Below, one piece after another: positions 33,519-44,360 of a stretch of 64,000 nt of DNA. How positions within the stretch are numbered: the first letter of the stretch is position 1; each line of letters opens with the position of its first letter. The DNA lies in NCBI RefSeq assembly GCF_001625195.1, contig NC_054389.1, positions 6,134,520 through 6,198,519 of the forward strand, in the 5' to 3' direction. Origin of the DNA: Drechmeria coniospora (Eukaryota; Ascomycota; Sordariomycetes; Hypocreales; Ophiocordycipitaceae). Position numbers and translations under genes: made by a program. The notes under the pieces are model-generated. The model did no database searches, was not told the origin of the DNA, and worked only from the letters and a program-made list of their open reading frames with translations.

Positions 33519-35699
33519 ATGAAGCGACCTACCACCCAGAACGCCATTGCCCTTGGCGGCTTCCTCGGCCTCGTCCAAGGAAGTTCCCCCCAACGCCCCA
33601 TGGTAATTGTTGAGCATCAGTTGATTGACTTGGTCTGCTCGGGATACACCTCCACTACTACCGGATTCAGGACCTATACGTCTTATCCCGGTGACGTCGG
33701 TCCCACTGATGGAAGTATCAAATTCGTCCAATCCGGTTCGGTTGCGGGGACATCTACTGTCCTCCCGCCGGCCGACTGCGGCTCTGCCTGTGTAACTTCC
33801 ATTCACGTGGTTGAAACGGGTACTCCCTCGGGAACCAAACCTTCTGATGACTCGAACTCTGGAACCAACCCTTCGGATGACTCGAACTCTGGAACTGACC
33901 CTTCTGATGACTTGAACTCTGGAACTGACACTTCTGGTGGCCTGGACTCTGGAATCAACCCTTTGAATGGCTTGAACTCTGGATCAACTCCTAAGAATGG
34001 CTTGAACACGGGCTTGAACACGGGCTCGAACTCGGGCTTGAACACGGGCTTGAACTCGGGCTTGAACACGGGCTCGAACTCGGGCTTGAACACGGGCTCG
34101 AACTCGGGCTTGAACACAGGCTTGAACACGGGCTCGAACACAGGCTCGAACATGACTCCGACTGGAAAGAACGCGGCCTCGATCACACCATCTGGCGTTA
34201 CTACATCGTCCGTCACCGGACCTGTCGCCGGAACATCAACCATTGCGAATCTCTGCACCGCTAATCCTTGCTTGACGACACTGGTTGTTACTGCTACACC
34301 GACTGGAAAGGCCTCGATCACGCCATCTGGTGTGACCACATCGTCCGTCACCGGACCTGTTGCCGGCACGTCGACCATTGCGAATCTCTGCACTGCTGAT
34401 CCTTGCTTGACGACGCTGGTCGTTACTGCTACGCCGACTGGAAAGGCCTCGATCACGCCATCTGGTGTGACCACATCGTCCGTCACCGGACCTGTTGCCG
34501 GCACGTCGACCATTGCGAATCTCTGCACTGCTGATCCTTGCTTGACGACGCTGGTCGTTACTGCTACGCCGACTGGAAAGGCCTCGATCACGCCATCTGG
34601 TGTGACCACATCGTCCGTCACCGGACCTGTTGCCGGCACGTCGACCATTGCGAATCTCTGCACTGCTGATCCTTGTTTGACGACGCTGGTTGTTACCGCT
34701 ACACCAACAGGAAAGAACTCGGCCATGATCACACCATCCGGTGTGACCACATCGTCCGTCACCGGACCTGTTGCCGGCACGTCGACCATCGCTAACCTCT
34801 GCACTGCTGATCCTTGCTTGACGACGCTGGTTGTAACTGCTACGCCGACATCGACGCCGGCTTCTTCTTCGTCGTCCTCTTCTTCGGCGCCTGTGGATCC
34901 TGTTAATACGGAACCCCCGAAGCCCCTTGACTGCTCCGTTTCTGGATACCTCGTGAAGAATGCAGACGGACACGGCGCCAATTCAATGTATGGTGTCTCT
35001 TTGGGGTCTGGGAAGACAGTTCTCATCAACAAGAACATTTGCCCGACCGCCAAGAACATCAACGCTTGGGGATACAACGTCATCGATAACTTCCTTTACG
35101 GACGGGCCATCCCCGTTGGCGGATCGGCTCTCCCGCGACTGGTTCGCATCGGCGCTGGAGGCTCGTGCGAAATGCTCAATGATACGCTGCCCTTCGACAC
35201 TGTCATCGGCGACATCACCCCCGATGGTCACTACTACACATTCAGCAACCCCAACTGGGCCGACGTGGACCTTTCGAACAGCAAGGGTGCTCGTTTCGGA
35301 AAGGTTGTCCAAACTGGAAAGGCCGCGCTCAGCAGCATTGGCGATTTCGGCTTCGCTGACTGGGCCTACGTTCCGAACAGTGGCAACTACCTGTGGGCTT
35401 TTGCTGCTACACCTGCTGCGACGCAAGCATCGACCTGGTTGATCAAGTGGGATTACGTCAATCACACGTGGAGCAAGGTTCGCGCCTTGGGCAAGATGAG
35501 CAGCAACCAGTGGGGATCGATCTACGCTACCGAGGACGGATATCTCTACGGCTCCGAGAACAAATCTGGCGATATTTGGAGGGTCAAGGTCAACAGCGAC
35601 CTGCCAGCCCAAAGGGTTGGGCCCGGCCCGGCCGCTTCGTTGAACGATGGCGCCAGATGTGTCAATGCTCTGAACCCTATTGTGGGCGCTACTCAGTAA
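33519..35699 (+). CDS. Secreted Ser/Thr-rich repeat protein with C-terminal DUF6923-like domain
   Basis: An intronless 726-aa protein. Start is the ATG at 33519 (MKRPTTQNAIALGGFLGLVQG, a plausible signal peptide). In-frame codons upstream translate the CT-rich leader. Order: signal; a short Cys-containing domain (to about residue 105); SDDSNSGT-type acidic repeats; a GLNTG/SNSG low-complexity stretch (about 160-210); five copies of a 45-aa unit (SITPSGVTTSSVTGPVAGTS... with one LCTADPCL Cys pair each); a Ser/Pro linker; and a roughly 260-aa C-terminal domain (CSVSGYLV...). I read the last as a DUF6923-like, propeller-type domain. No GPI-attachment tail is present, so secretion rather than anchoring is likely. 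It is probably an adhesin-like or surface-matrix protein; function is inference. Confidence 0.8.
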   Translation: MKRPTTQNAIALGGFLGLVQGSSPQRPMVIVEHQLIDLVCSGYTSTTTGFRTYTSYPGDVGPTDGSIKFVQSGSVAGTSTVLPPADCGSACVTSIHVVETGTPSGTKPSDDSNSGTNPSDDSNSGTDPSDDLNSGTDTSGGLDSGINPLNGLNSGSTPKNGLNTGLNTGSNSGLNTGLNSGLNTGSNSGLNTGSNSGLNTGLNTGSNTGSNMTPTGKNAASITPSGVTTSSVTGPVAGTSTIANLCTANPCLTTLVVTATPTGKASITPSGVTTSSVTGPVAGTSTIANLCTADPCLTTLVVTATPTGKASITPSGVTTSSVTGPVAGTSTIANLCTADPCLTTLVVTATPTGKASITPSGVTTSSVTGPVAGTSTIANLCTADPCLTTLVVTATPTGKNSAMITPSGVTTSSVTGPVAGTSTIANLCTADPCLTTLVVTATPTSTPASSSSSSSSAPVDPVNTEPPKPLDCSVSGYLVKNADGHGANSMYGVSLGSGKTVLINKNICPTAKNINAWGYNVIDNFLYGRAIPVGGSALPRLVRIGAGGSCEMLNDTLPFDTVIGDITPDGHYYTFSNPNWADVDLSNSKGARFGKVVQTGKAALSSIGDFGFADWAYVPNSGNYLWAFAATPAATQASTWLIKWDYVNHTWSKVRALGKMSSNQWGSIYATEDGYLYGSENKSGDIWRVKVNSDLPAQRVGPGPAASLNDGARCVNALNPIVGATQ
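34000..34155 (+). repeat. 15-nt based minisatellite (GLNTG/SNSG coding)
   Basis: Runs of GGCTTGAACACG and GGCTCGAACTCG words encode alternating GLNTG and GSNSG pentapeptides within the secreted protein gene. Confidence 0.85.
34176..34850 (+). repeat. 135-nt coding tandem repeat, five copies
   Basis: Units begin at 34176, 34311, 34446, 34581 and 34722. The first three spacings to the next unit are exactly 135 nt and the fourth is 141 nt. Units 2-4 are nearly identical at the nucleotide level, while units 1 and 5 have diverged. Confidence 0.92.
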
Positions 35700-37005
35700 A
35701 CATCGGCTGGGGCTGTTGCGACGTCATCATGGCTTGTCGTTGTGTGCTTCTTCAGGACATTATTCAGTTTAGGATTTTGGGTACTGGCAGAAGTAGGTTT
35801 TAGATTCAAGATTTTTTTAACTTTCTTTTCATTCATTCTATTTATTTTATCTTTTAGTTTTTTTGAGGATGCCTTCCTCCATGCCGTGCCTTGCATCCTA
35901 GTTCCCATCGTTTCCATCCTTCTCCATGGTCATGCTCACAAATGGAGTTCCGAGCTTGCCTCCAATATCCCTCCTCGTTTCGGAGGATTCAGAGGTTGGG
36001 CGGAGCGACAGATGCCAGCCTTGTGCATGTCCGCAACTCATCTACCGCTCTCACCACCTGCCGTTGATGCTTTCCCGCTCCCCGGAGGGTGGGAGACGCA
36101 CCAACTAGCTACCAAGGCCAGTTGACTCTCTATTCTCGGGCTTTGTGATGAACTTTGCTGCGACCAAGACGTTTCGGGATGCGGCCTGCTGGACTCTCAC
36201 AACGAGGCTCCGCCGATGAGCCCGAGCTCTCCGGGTTGGCAGCTGCGGCCTCCTTTGGCGCCCGGGGGAGACATTTCCAGAGCAGAAATCATGGTGCAGG
36301 TTCTGCCGAGGCCGGAACCGCTCTTGCAATGTCTGAAATGTTTTTTCGGCCTACTAGGAGGTGCTCTTTAGTTGCAGCCCGAAGTCGACAAGGCTTGGCG
36401 ACCATGATCAACGCGAGCGGCCGCATACGGGTCTCGTGACATTTGCGCGCCGGTCGAGACTGATAAGGTGTGCAAGGCCTCTCCCCCTATGACATCCAAT
36501 AGTTGCCGGGGGAATCCTCCGGTCCTCGTCGGCATGTCGGTGGTACGGTGCGGCGGAGGAGTGATGGAGGAGAAAAAAGAGGGGCGGAGATTCCGCACAA
36601 ACTTGAAATAAAATGGCCGCGACCGCGTGCCAGTGGCGAGAGAATTGCTTTAGAAGGTCGTTGGACATGTCTAGAACACAAAGATATATCTCCCCTCTTC
36701 CTCACTCCATGCTCCACTGTGTCGTTTTTGCTGACCGTTGGCGGGTCGTTCCGGGTGCTTGGGAGTAATCCCACCACCGTCGGGAGCCAACGGCTTGTTG
36801 CAGTCAGTCTGCAGCCTTTCGTCGTGGATTTCACCTGGAATTGCTCAACAGGACTACGAACCAAACCCCGTGCAAGACGCGTGAGTTTACAAAATAGCAG
36901 GTCCACCGAACTATTTTTTGCTGTTCATTTTCTCCCTTGATGTTTCAACTGGTATCCAAATTCCGTTGATGACTCTTTGTACGGTACGAGAGAGTATCAT
37001 CGACA

Positions 37006-37102
37006 AGAGAGTATGATATGACAGGATATGATACGATAGGGTATGATACGACAAGGTGTGATGCGACAGGGGATGATGCGACAGGGTATGATACGATACG
37101 AA
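37006..37102. repeat. 15-nt minisatellite, about 6 copies
   Basis: Degenerate TATGATACGACAGGG units (variants TATGATACGATAGGG, TGTGATGCGACAGGG, GATGATGCGACAGGG) in tandem. Confidence 0.85.
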
Positions 37103-37839
37103 GGATATGTCCGATGCAATTTGGATGCAGTTATATGCTTTGTGATACTGTTCCACAAGCACAACAGGCTTCGTCGGCGATGATGGTGGTGAATCTACTG
37201 CCGGCTGTTGAATTATACGCCGGCATGAAAGGCAAAGCGTATGGTTTGGTGACGCCGGATGGCCAATGTGCTTGCATTCGATGGGCAGCCCTCATTCCAA
37301 GCACCCCCGAACGGAAAAAAAATCGGCCACTGCCTTCCCCTCCGTCACCTTATTCCTTGCCAGCCAGCATTGGGCACCGGCTGACGTTGCCGTCCATGGA
37401 TTCTGAGCCTGGAGGTGTTGGCTGCGGCTCATGGTACACTCTGCTACGTCTTACGCATCAAACACGGAGGTATACTTGACACGATGGTACACATGTGCAC
37501 GGGACGCACACGTACGTTCCGACACGTCCCAGGCGGACGCGGCGGTGGGTTGATGACGACATGTGACAAGGCGGTCGCAGCCGAAGCTCTCGAGGAGTCG
37601 GATGGAAGGCCAACAGGAAGGAGGGCTGTGGCGAGCACCAGGCCCAGTGCTTCGCTGGTACGAATCTGACGACGGGGATATTTTCAAAGGTGCGAGCGAC
37701 CTTCCAGTAGAAATTGGTAGCATGCATTCCGATTTGTCGGGCATGCAAAAGTTTTATGTTTTCATTATTCCAGGGTTTGGTCTGTATCAGTTTGGTAGCC
37801 AACGTTTGAAGTAATACAAAGTACACCGACTTGTCGATG

Positions 37840-39560
37840 CCATTATATGTACGTACAGTGCAGTGCAGTCCTTGTACCCGATTTGTCCTCCTCCGTACGC
37901 GGCAAATGGTAATTATCTGCACTGTGCGCGGAGTACAGGGCGATTGCATCACGTGAGTGAGTCGACAGGCATGAGTACGTAAGTATATTTGATACGAACC
38001 GCTTCGGACAAGTACAGTAGGCGTCCTTGTTGATACGTAATTTGTTGTACATGTACTCCGTATTTCTTGGTGGTTATTTATGCAGCCTAGGTAGGTGTAC
38101 TGTACTTGTCAGGTACGAGCAGTGCGGTATCAACCTTGGGTGTTGGCATAAGTACTTGTATGTACAGATACCTGCGGTCGGCCACCAACATCGGCAAGTA
38201 GCGTAGGAGTGTTCAACAGTACAAGTAGATGCACTTGGCAGAGCGACTTTGAAGTAGCTCGTACTAATTGGATGGTACGCGTATTGAAAGTAGGGATACG
38301 GAGTAGTATGTACATACTAAGTACTTAATACTTACTGCACTTACACTTGGTACTTACTTAAGTACTGGGTTATATATGCAGATGATAACCTTGCGACTCG
38401 TGGGGTGACGACGCCAATCTAGGTGTAACAGCACGTGCCTACTCAGTACATGTATTCCGTACATTTCATGTGCCAACTCAGTAAGTACTTACATGTACTC
38501 CATACAGTTCATGTACCCCGTACCAGCACACCTGCAAGTGTACATGTGCAAGTACCGGCATATCTACAAGTACACGTGCAAGTACCAGTAGAAACACATG
38601 CACGCCGTACGGAGTACATGGATAACTACACCGACTTAGTTGTACAGTACGTACATGTACCTGTAGATGTGAATGCATCGCAAGTACTCCGTAAGTAAGT
38701 ACCTTTGGCGCGCTGCTGCAGCACCCCCACATCCTTACAGCACACCCACTTGCACGGAGCACAGTACTTACATGTACTTACGCTACACCGCCCAAGTGGA
38801 TATGGATCGCTGGGTCCTGGCGCGGATGAATCCTTGCCGAGGCACAGTCGCCAGTCGCGTCACCCGCCCCTCGACCCGTCGGGCAGTGCATCGCAGGCAG
38901 AGACGACGGGCGAGAAATACTCGGACACGTGATGGCTTGCCCGAGACAGAGGCCGTCGCCGCCTCCACACCACAGTTCGTTCCGAATGAATGCGAGGACA
39001 AGTACTTGCTTACTGTAATACTCGGTACGTTGACAGATTATCGGCCGGTGTGCAGTGGGTGGGAAAAACTGCAAGTACATGTACAGCACCCCGTACAGTG
39101 CACGTAATGCGTCGCAACAGCTTGCACGGTACGGAGTAGACGCTGGCCGCTCTCCAAGTACAGTGCAAAGTACTCGGTAATGCAACAGTACTTGTGCTCT
39201 GTACTTGAGCCACTCTGGAAAGCGGCCGTTGTACTGTACATGGATGTACACCCACATCGCACGACAAGTACATGTACAGTGCACATACGGAGCACATTGA
39301 GCACGAGTTCGTTCAGTACATGTACAGTCAAGTAAGTGCAGTAAGTCAATACTCCATCAACGCATTAATACCATGATGACACACCACCACAGTAGTTAAG
39401 TACATGTGCATGTACGCTCTCGCAGGTACAGACTTGCACTCAGAATGCACTGGCTGGTACATTTGCAGCGTACAGTGCACCTTGCGCCGTACTGGACTGT
39501 ACATGTACATGTGCGGCAAAGTACACAGTACACGGACGATACACCGACCTCGCGTCATAC
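37840..39560. repeat. GTAC-palindrome island, longest in the window
   Basis: Repeated GTACATGTAC, GTACGGAGTACATG, AAGTACTTACATGTAC and CAAGTACCAGTAG words with irregular spacing. A GC-rich unique stretch (about 38800-38990) interrupts it. Confidence 0.75.
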
Positions 39561-40919
39561 TCAGCGCAGGCCGAACAGACAGGGCAAACTTAGTTAGCAG
39601 AACCCCCGCCGTACTGGCTGCCGCTTGCGTCCTGACGTTGGCAAAACCAACGCGTGCTACTCCCTTCTCGGCTTGGCTCCTTCGAACAGTCTTCTGTCGG
39701 AAGAGTCAGTTTCCACTCGGTTTTGCTCGTGAAGGTGAAACCAAACCAATGAGACGGCTTCTGTCCGGCCAGTCCTTCGCCCCCCCCCCCCTCCCCATCC
39801 TCTATCTCGCCCAGTCCTGGGCCCTTTTGCCTTTTTCTTCCCGTTTGCTTTGGCGAGCGACCCCATACTGCATGACCCCATACGGCAATGGTTACTTTAA
39901 TTCTATCCTCCTCCCCCGCTTCCACGTTCCATCGCCGACGGCCCATCCCCAGATTCCCACCCCCATCCATCCATTCATCCGTCCGTCCGTCCGTCCGTCC
40001 GTCCGTCCGTCCGTCGTCGACTCTCGACTTGCCGTCCTCCAGTACTGTGCTCGTATCTCATCGTCGTCGCTATCCATCCACTTGTCGTTCCTTTGCCGCC
40101 GTCGTCGACCGTCGCCCCCTTCCCCTCGGATTCCGCTTCTCGTCCTACGCAGGCCGAAGGAGAATCGAAGGAGAAGTGGAAAGCAAGAAAGAGAGACGGA
40201 GAGAGAGATAAAGAAAAAGGAAAGAACAAAGAAGAGAAGAACGAGAAAGAAAAGGGCAGGATGATCTAGTTCGTCTCGGTTCGAGCCAGTCAACCGCAAC
40301 GACCTCGTTTGCAGCAGGCAAAACGCTTCCTTGCCGCGCTCTCGGCACGGTCCCCATCTTGTCAGACGGCACCCTCCCACTCGCACAGATACATGTACTT
40401 GCAGCAGAACGCGGACCGCTTTCGCCATCGTCAAGGCCGAGGCATCACGGACTCGGCACCACCCACCGTCGCTCGCCCTCGCCGAGACCCTCCACGAGGC
40501 GGTCGAATGCTTCCCGTGCCATTCCGCCCGCCACCGTCGCCGCCGCTCTGAGCCGCCTCGAGATACGCACCCTCCCTCCTTGTCATCCATCGACTTCTGT
40601 CCGTCTCTTTATCCTCGAGAGCAACAGCCATCCCTTTGACCTTACATCTCCTTCCACGACGCACACGCGCCAACGCACGCACCCGCCGACACCCCCACAC
40701 GCACCGCACCGCACCACACCAGCCGCACGCACGTTGCCCCCTTTGGTCAGCCTCGTCGCAGGCCAGCAAGTATCGTCTTCCGCCTGCTCCCTTGCTTCCT
40801 CTTCACCTTCCAGCCGCAACGGTCCGTTCGAAGCCGCCGAGCCGAGCAGTTTCCTCTACCATCTGCCCGATCCCGGCCAACCCCATCACGCCGTCAGTCC
40901 GGACAAACAGGCGGCGGCC

Positions 40920-41183
40920 ATGAACGGTCCCATCACGTCGCCTCTCGGCTCCCGGGCTGCGTCGTCGGCCATGTCGACCGTGTCGTCGACCCGGCCTTCG
41001 CCCGCCAACGTCGCCGCTCACCCGTCAGCCTCGGCCTCAGCACCAGCGCCGGCCTCGGCCCCGGTCCAGGCCGAGTCGCCGTCGACCGATGCGCTGCTCA
41101 AAGACTTCACCCTCGTCGCCGAGGCCGCCAAGCGGGCGCAGGTCGCCGTCATGGTCCGTGACTTTGAGAGCTGCGGCATATAA
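40920..41183 (+). CDS. Small conserved-looking protein (87 aa), unknown function
   Basis: A single exon starting at MNGPITSPLGSRAASS. The first 50 residues are Ala/Ser/Pro-rich and probably disordered. The last third (ALLKDFTLVAEAAKRAQVAVMVRDFESCGI) is a compact amphipathic helix that looks like a short conserved fungal motif. The frame stays open far upstream, but the sequence there is a CT-rich leader with typical UTR composition, so the internal ATG is preferred. No membrane segment or known domain is present. That this is a real gene rests on composition, the conserved-looking tail and promoter-like upstream sequence. Confidence 0.6.
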   Translation: MNGPITSPLGSRAASSAMSTVSSTRPSPANVAAHPSASASAPAPASAPVQAESPSTDALLKDFTLVAEAAKRAQVAVMVRDFESCGI

Positions 41184-42466
41184 CCGACGGCAGCCGACAG
41201 CCCGAAGGACAACAAGCATCCGGTTGCGCCGCGGCCGAATGTGGTACTCGATGCCGTTTCTGACTGACCGAGGGAATCGATGCAAACTGTCTCTAGCAAC
41301 CACGGAGCAGCGGCTGCATGCACCAGCATGGCAAGGGAAGCAGTCAGCGTGCCTCCGAAGCTCGCTGCTTCCCCCCTCCCCCTCCCCCTCCTCCAGTTCC
41401 TTCTTCATTCCATTCCATTCCATTTGATTTCCTTTCCATTTGTTTGGGGCGCAGCAGGCATGTACACAATTATACCTCATGTTTTTGCTACTTCCTTTTC
41501 TTCTTCAAAATCTTGTCTTGTCTGTCCACTAGAACGCATGGCCGGATCGATGTACCTATCTCGCATCTCGGACGGGCGGGCTTACGCCCGTCATTTGCCG
41601 GCTTTGTTGCAAGGATATACTCATCTTGGAGTCAGCTCCTGTGAAAATATACGAGAATTGTCGAGCCGGACTCCGGTCCCCGCTCGAACCTGAACATGAC
41701 TTTGCAGCCATTGTTACACATGCGAGTGAAGGTAGCTGTCTGCTGTACATGTCGGAAATGCGCACCTTTACGTGCCCCCGTGCAGCGGCCCTGAACGAGT
41801 GTCCCGCCATACAGGCAGCGCAGAGGACCCATGCATCGATACTAGGTGCTGCCTCCAGAAGTTCTCATCTCGCCAAACACATCGAGGCACATACTATCGT
41901 GCAGGCGGTAGCAACGCGTTCGTGCCATGTGCATGCCATATTGATGATGGAAGTAATCGTGCATGTACGAGCACGACGTGATTCCGACATCGCTGAGAGC
42001 GCAGACAATGCCCGCCTAAAAATGCACTGTGCGCACTGCGGTTTACGGATATCGATCGAAATCGATCCAAACGAGTTCACCATTGATATCAATCACTATC
42101 CGTACAACATGCAAGGTATCTTCTGTACGACTTCGTACATTACAGGAGGGGGTTCGCCTAGATATAAGCACTTGTGCTCTGTCCTCCGTACAGTACGTAC
42201 TGAGATTGTCGAGTTGTATGCACTGTGGAGATCCCGGTCCGCGATTCTGCCGACCATGCAGACAGACCCTCTTCACTCCACCACGCCGTTTCGGCCGCCA
42301 GCGCGTTGACCAGAGCCGGACCGAGACACGCCTTCTGGGTGAATAAGAAAAACGAAACAGACCCTTCGGCCAAAGAGGCTGCGTGAACGCCGTCGTCTGC
42401 CTGCCACCAAAGCTCCCCTTCAGGGCAACCGAGTAGAAATCCTCGCCGCCCGCTCACGCCATCGCC
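41184..42466. other. Intergenic region, no gene recognised
   Basis: It contains the 3' end of the small gene with a CT-rich stretch at 41370-41430, and then the promoter of the Sam35-like gene. An open frame at 41626-42309 (+) begins with a non-ATG codon and shows no domain or codon bias I can defend. Confidence 0.5.
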
Positions 42467-43510
42467 ATGGCCGCTGCGGCCGAAGCACCGGCGGCGACTC
42501 CAACCGCCGCCGCCGAGTCGCGCGGAATCTTCGCCGTCCCTCGCCCCGTTCGCGACCTCTTTAAGCGCTTCCCGCTGCATGTCTATCCTCCCGAAAAACT
42601 ACCGGCACGCGCCCCTGACCGCGCGCGCCCGAGACCGTGCCTCTACGTCTTCGCAACCGACGAAGCCGCTCGCTCCGGGCTCCCGAGCTACAACCCTTCG
42701 TGTCTGAAGTGGCAGGTGAGCCGTCGTTCCCACGTCTCTCCCGTCCACCTTTCATGGGGCGGCGGCCTGATGCGGAGTTGATAGACGTACCTGAAAATGG
42801 CCGGCATCGACCTCGAACTGGTTCCGTCCAACAACCATGCCTCGCCGTCGGGTGCCTTGCCCTTTCTCCTCCCTCCTTCGTCCGACCCGAGATCGGATGC
42901 CCCCTTGGCTGGCGGCAAGATTGGCCAATACGCCCGAGACCACGCAAGCGGCTTGGCGGACACCTCGTCTCCCCGATTCGAAGCCTACCTTTCTCTTTTG
43001 ACGCAATTCGTCCGTCCCGCCTGGGTAAGTTCGTCCCCTTACCACGGAGACCCTCCCCGTTGCATGGCCGAACCGCCGGCTGACCTTGCTATGCCCCAGC
43101 TTCACACTCTCTATCTTCTTCCCGACAACACTGCGCTCCTCGACGCCCTATACCTTCCGTCGAACCCTCTCCTGCGCGCACCCCTCCTGCATACCCTTCG
43201 CTCCGCCGCCACCGACGAAGTTCTCAAAGCCACTCGGAGGCCGCTTCTGTGCCAGACCCGACTCCTCTCGGACGCCGAGACGGCATTCCAAGCCCTGTCC
43301 ACCCTGCTCGACGACAACGAGTGGTTCTTTGGTGACCCGAACCCCGGCTTGTTCGACGCCGAAGTGTTTGCTTACACCTACTTGATTCTGGATGCCAGCA
43401 TGGGTTGGTCGGATGAGAGCCTGTCGAAACGTCTGACTGCCTTTGGCAATTTGGTCGAGCACAGGACTCGGCTGTACGAGAGGTGTTGGGGGACCAAGTC
43501 AAGAGCGTAA
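42467..43510 (+). CDS. Sam35/metaxin-like mitochondrial outer-membrane protein (SAM complex)
   Basis: Three exons, 42467-42715, 42785-43024 and 43100-43510, with introns of 69 and 75 nt (the second with a GCTGAC branch). They give 299 aa. It has the metaxin layout: an Ala-rich N terminus, then RDLFKRFPLHVYPPE, LYVFATDEAARSGLPSYNPSCLKWQTYLKMAGI (thioredoxin-like GST N-domain), SNNHASPSGALPFLLP, and a helical GST-C-type domain ending NPGLFDAEVFAYTYLILD...LVEHRTRLYERCW. In fungi this protein family (Sam35, alongside Sam37) forms part of the sorting and assembly machinery that inserts beta-barrel proteins into the outer membrane. The second intron is a multiple of three and open, so unspliced translation would hide it. 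Confidence 0.8.
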
Positions 43511-44360
43511 AGATCGGGATCCGGCATGTGCTCACTCAACAGACCGTCATGTCGTTGCCGCGGACGGATGGATCCCAGACGGGGAATCAAATCCACACGA
43601 GCTATGGATCGCTGAATGACGCGATGGTGCTGCTCTTGCGACCGACAAAAGTTCCGTGAGCTTCCATCCCACAACATCTATCATCATACACAAACACAAA
43701 CTCCCATGACTGGATGGTGGCCGTGGAGTTTCCCTGTCGAGATGCGTCGCCTCTGCCGGTAGAGAAATCACCGTTGCCGCGGATGCCATGGCAGGCATGT
43801 ATGTCTGCCGCGTGCAAGGACGGTCATGGCTGCCGACGGATGTCAAGTTCAACCTACGGCGGAAACCGTTGTTTGTTCGGCCCTCGCAACTTGGCGGGCC
43901 AGCCAGGAACACAAGGTGGAGAGGCATCGGACCTTTCGATGTGGTCGGCAACGACGATAGCCTGAATATGAAATAATTCACATCGGGCCAGAGTCCATGT
44001 GATCGATCAAGTGAAGCTCCTTTCCAAGTGACCAAAGGAGTTGACTATTAATTCCATGTCGCTCGTTCCCCTACGCTGAATTTGAATTTTGACAAACTTG
44101 CATTGTCCACCACGCTCATCCATCTTTCTTGAGGGGCCATGGGTCAACGCTAACCAGATGGTCGTCCGATCGCCTGCCGCCGAGCCCATCGCCCATCACT
44201 TGCAGCAAAAGCCAGGCACGACGAGGACTAGCATCCCCTTTCGTTAAAATGCAGTCTCGGTCCCGGAGAGGAGACCAGGCTCGACGCCGGAGAGCAACAG
44301 CCCTTGCACCGGCAGAGTGGAAAGTGCAGCTCGACGGCTGAGCTCGCTTGGAGTGGCGCT
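43511..44360. other. Convergent intergenic region, no gene recognised
   Basis: It carries the 3' flanks of the Sam35-like (+) and Gid1-like (-) genes. A 162-codon minus-strand frame (43547-44035) has no recognisable domain. Confidence 0.5.

Larger units (their letters stand above)
35700..40919. other. Gene-free 5.2 kb with minisatellite, GTAC island and promoter of the next gene
   Basis: 35700-37000 is unique-looking sequence without a recognisable gene. A 15-nt minisatellite lies at 37006-37102. A large GTAC island fills about 37840-39560. From 39600 on there is GC-rich promoter or leader sequence with a C-run (39780), a (CCGT)n tract (39961-40012) and a purine-rich segment (40150-40260), which probably serves the small gene starting at 40920. 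Confidence 0.55.

Noticed and set aside
33803..35083. 426-codon minus-strand frame over the secreted protein
   Set aside because: It mirrors the 135-nt repeats and the GLNTG minisatellite, with no independent start context or domain.
41626..42309. 227-codon plus-strand frame
   Set aside because: Begins with a non-ATG codon, has no domain, and overlaps the presumed promoter of the Sam35-like gene.
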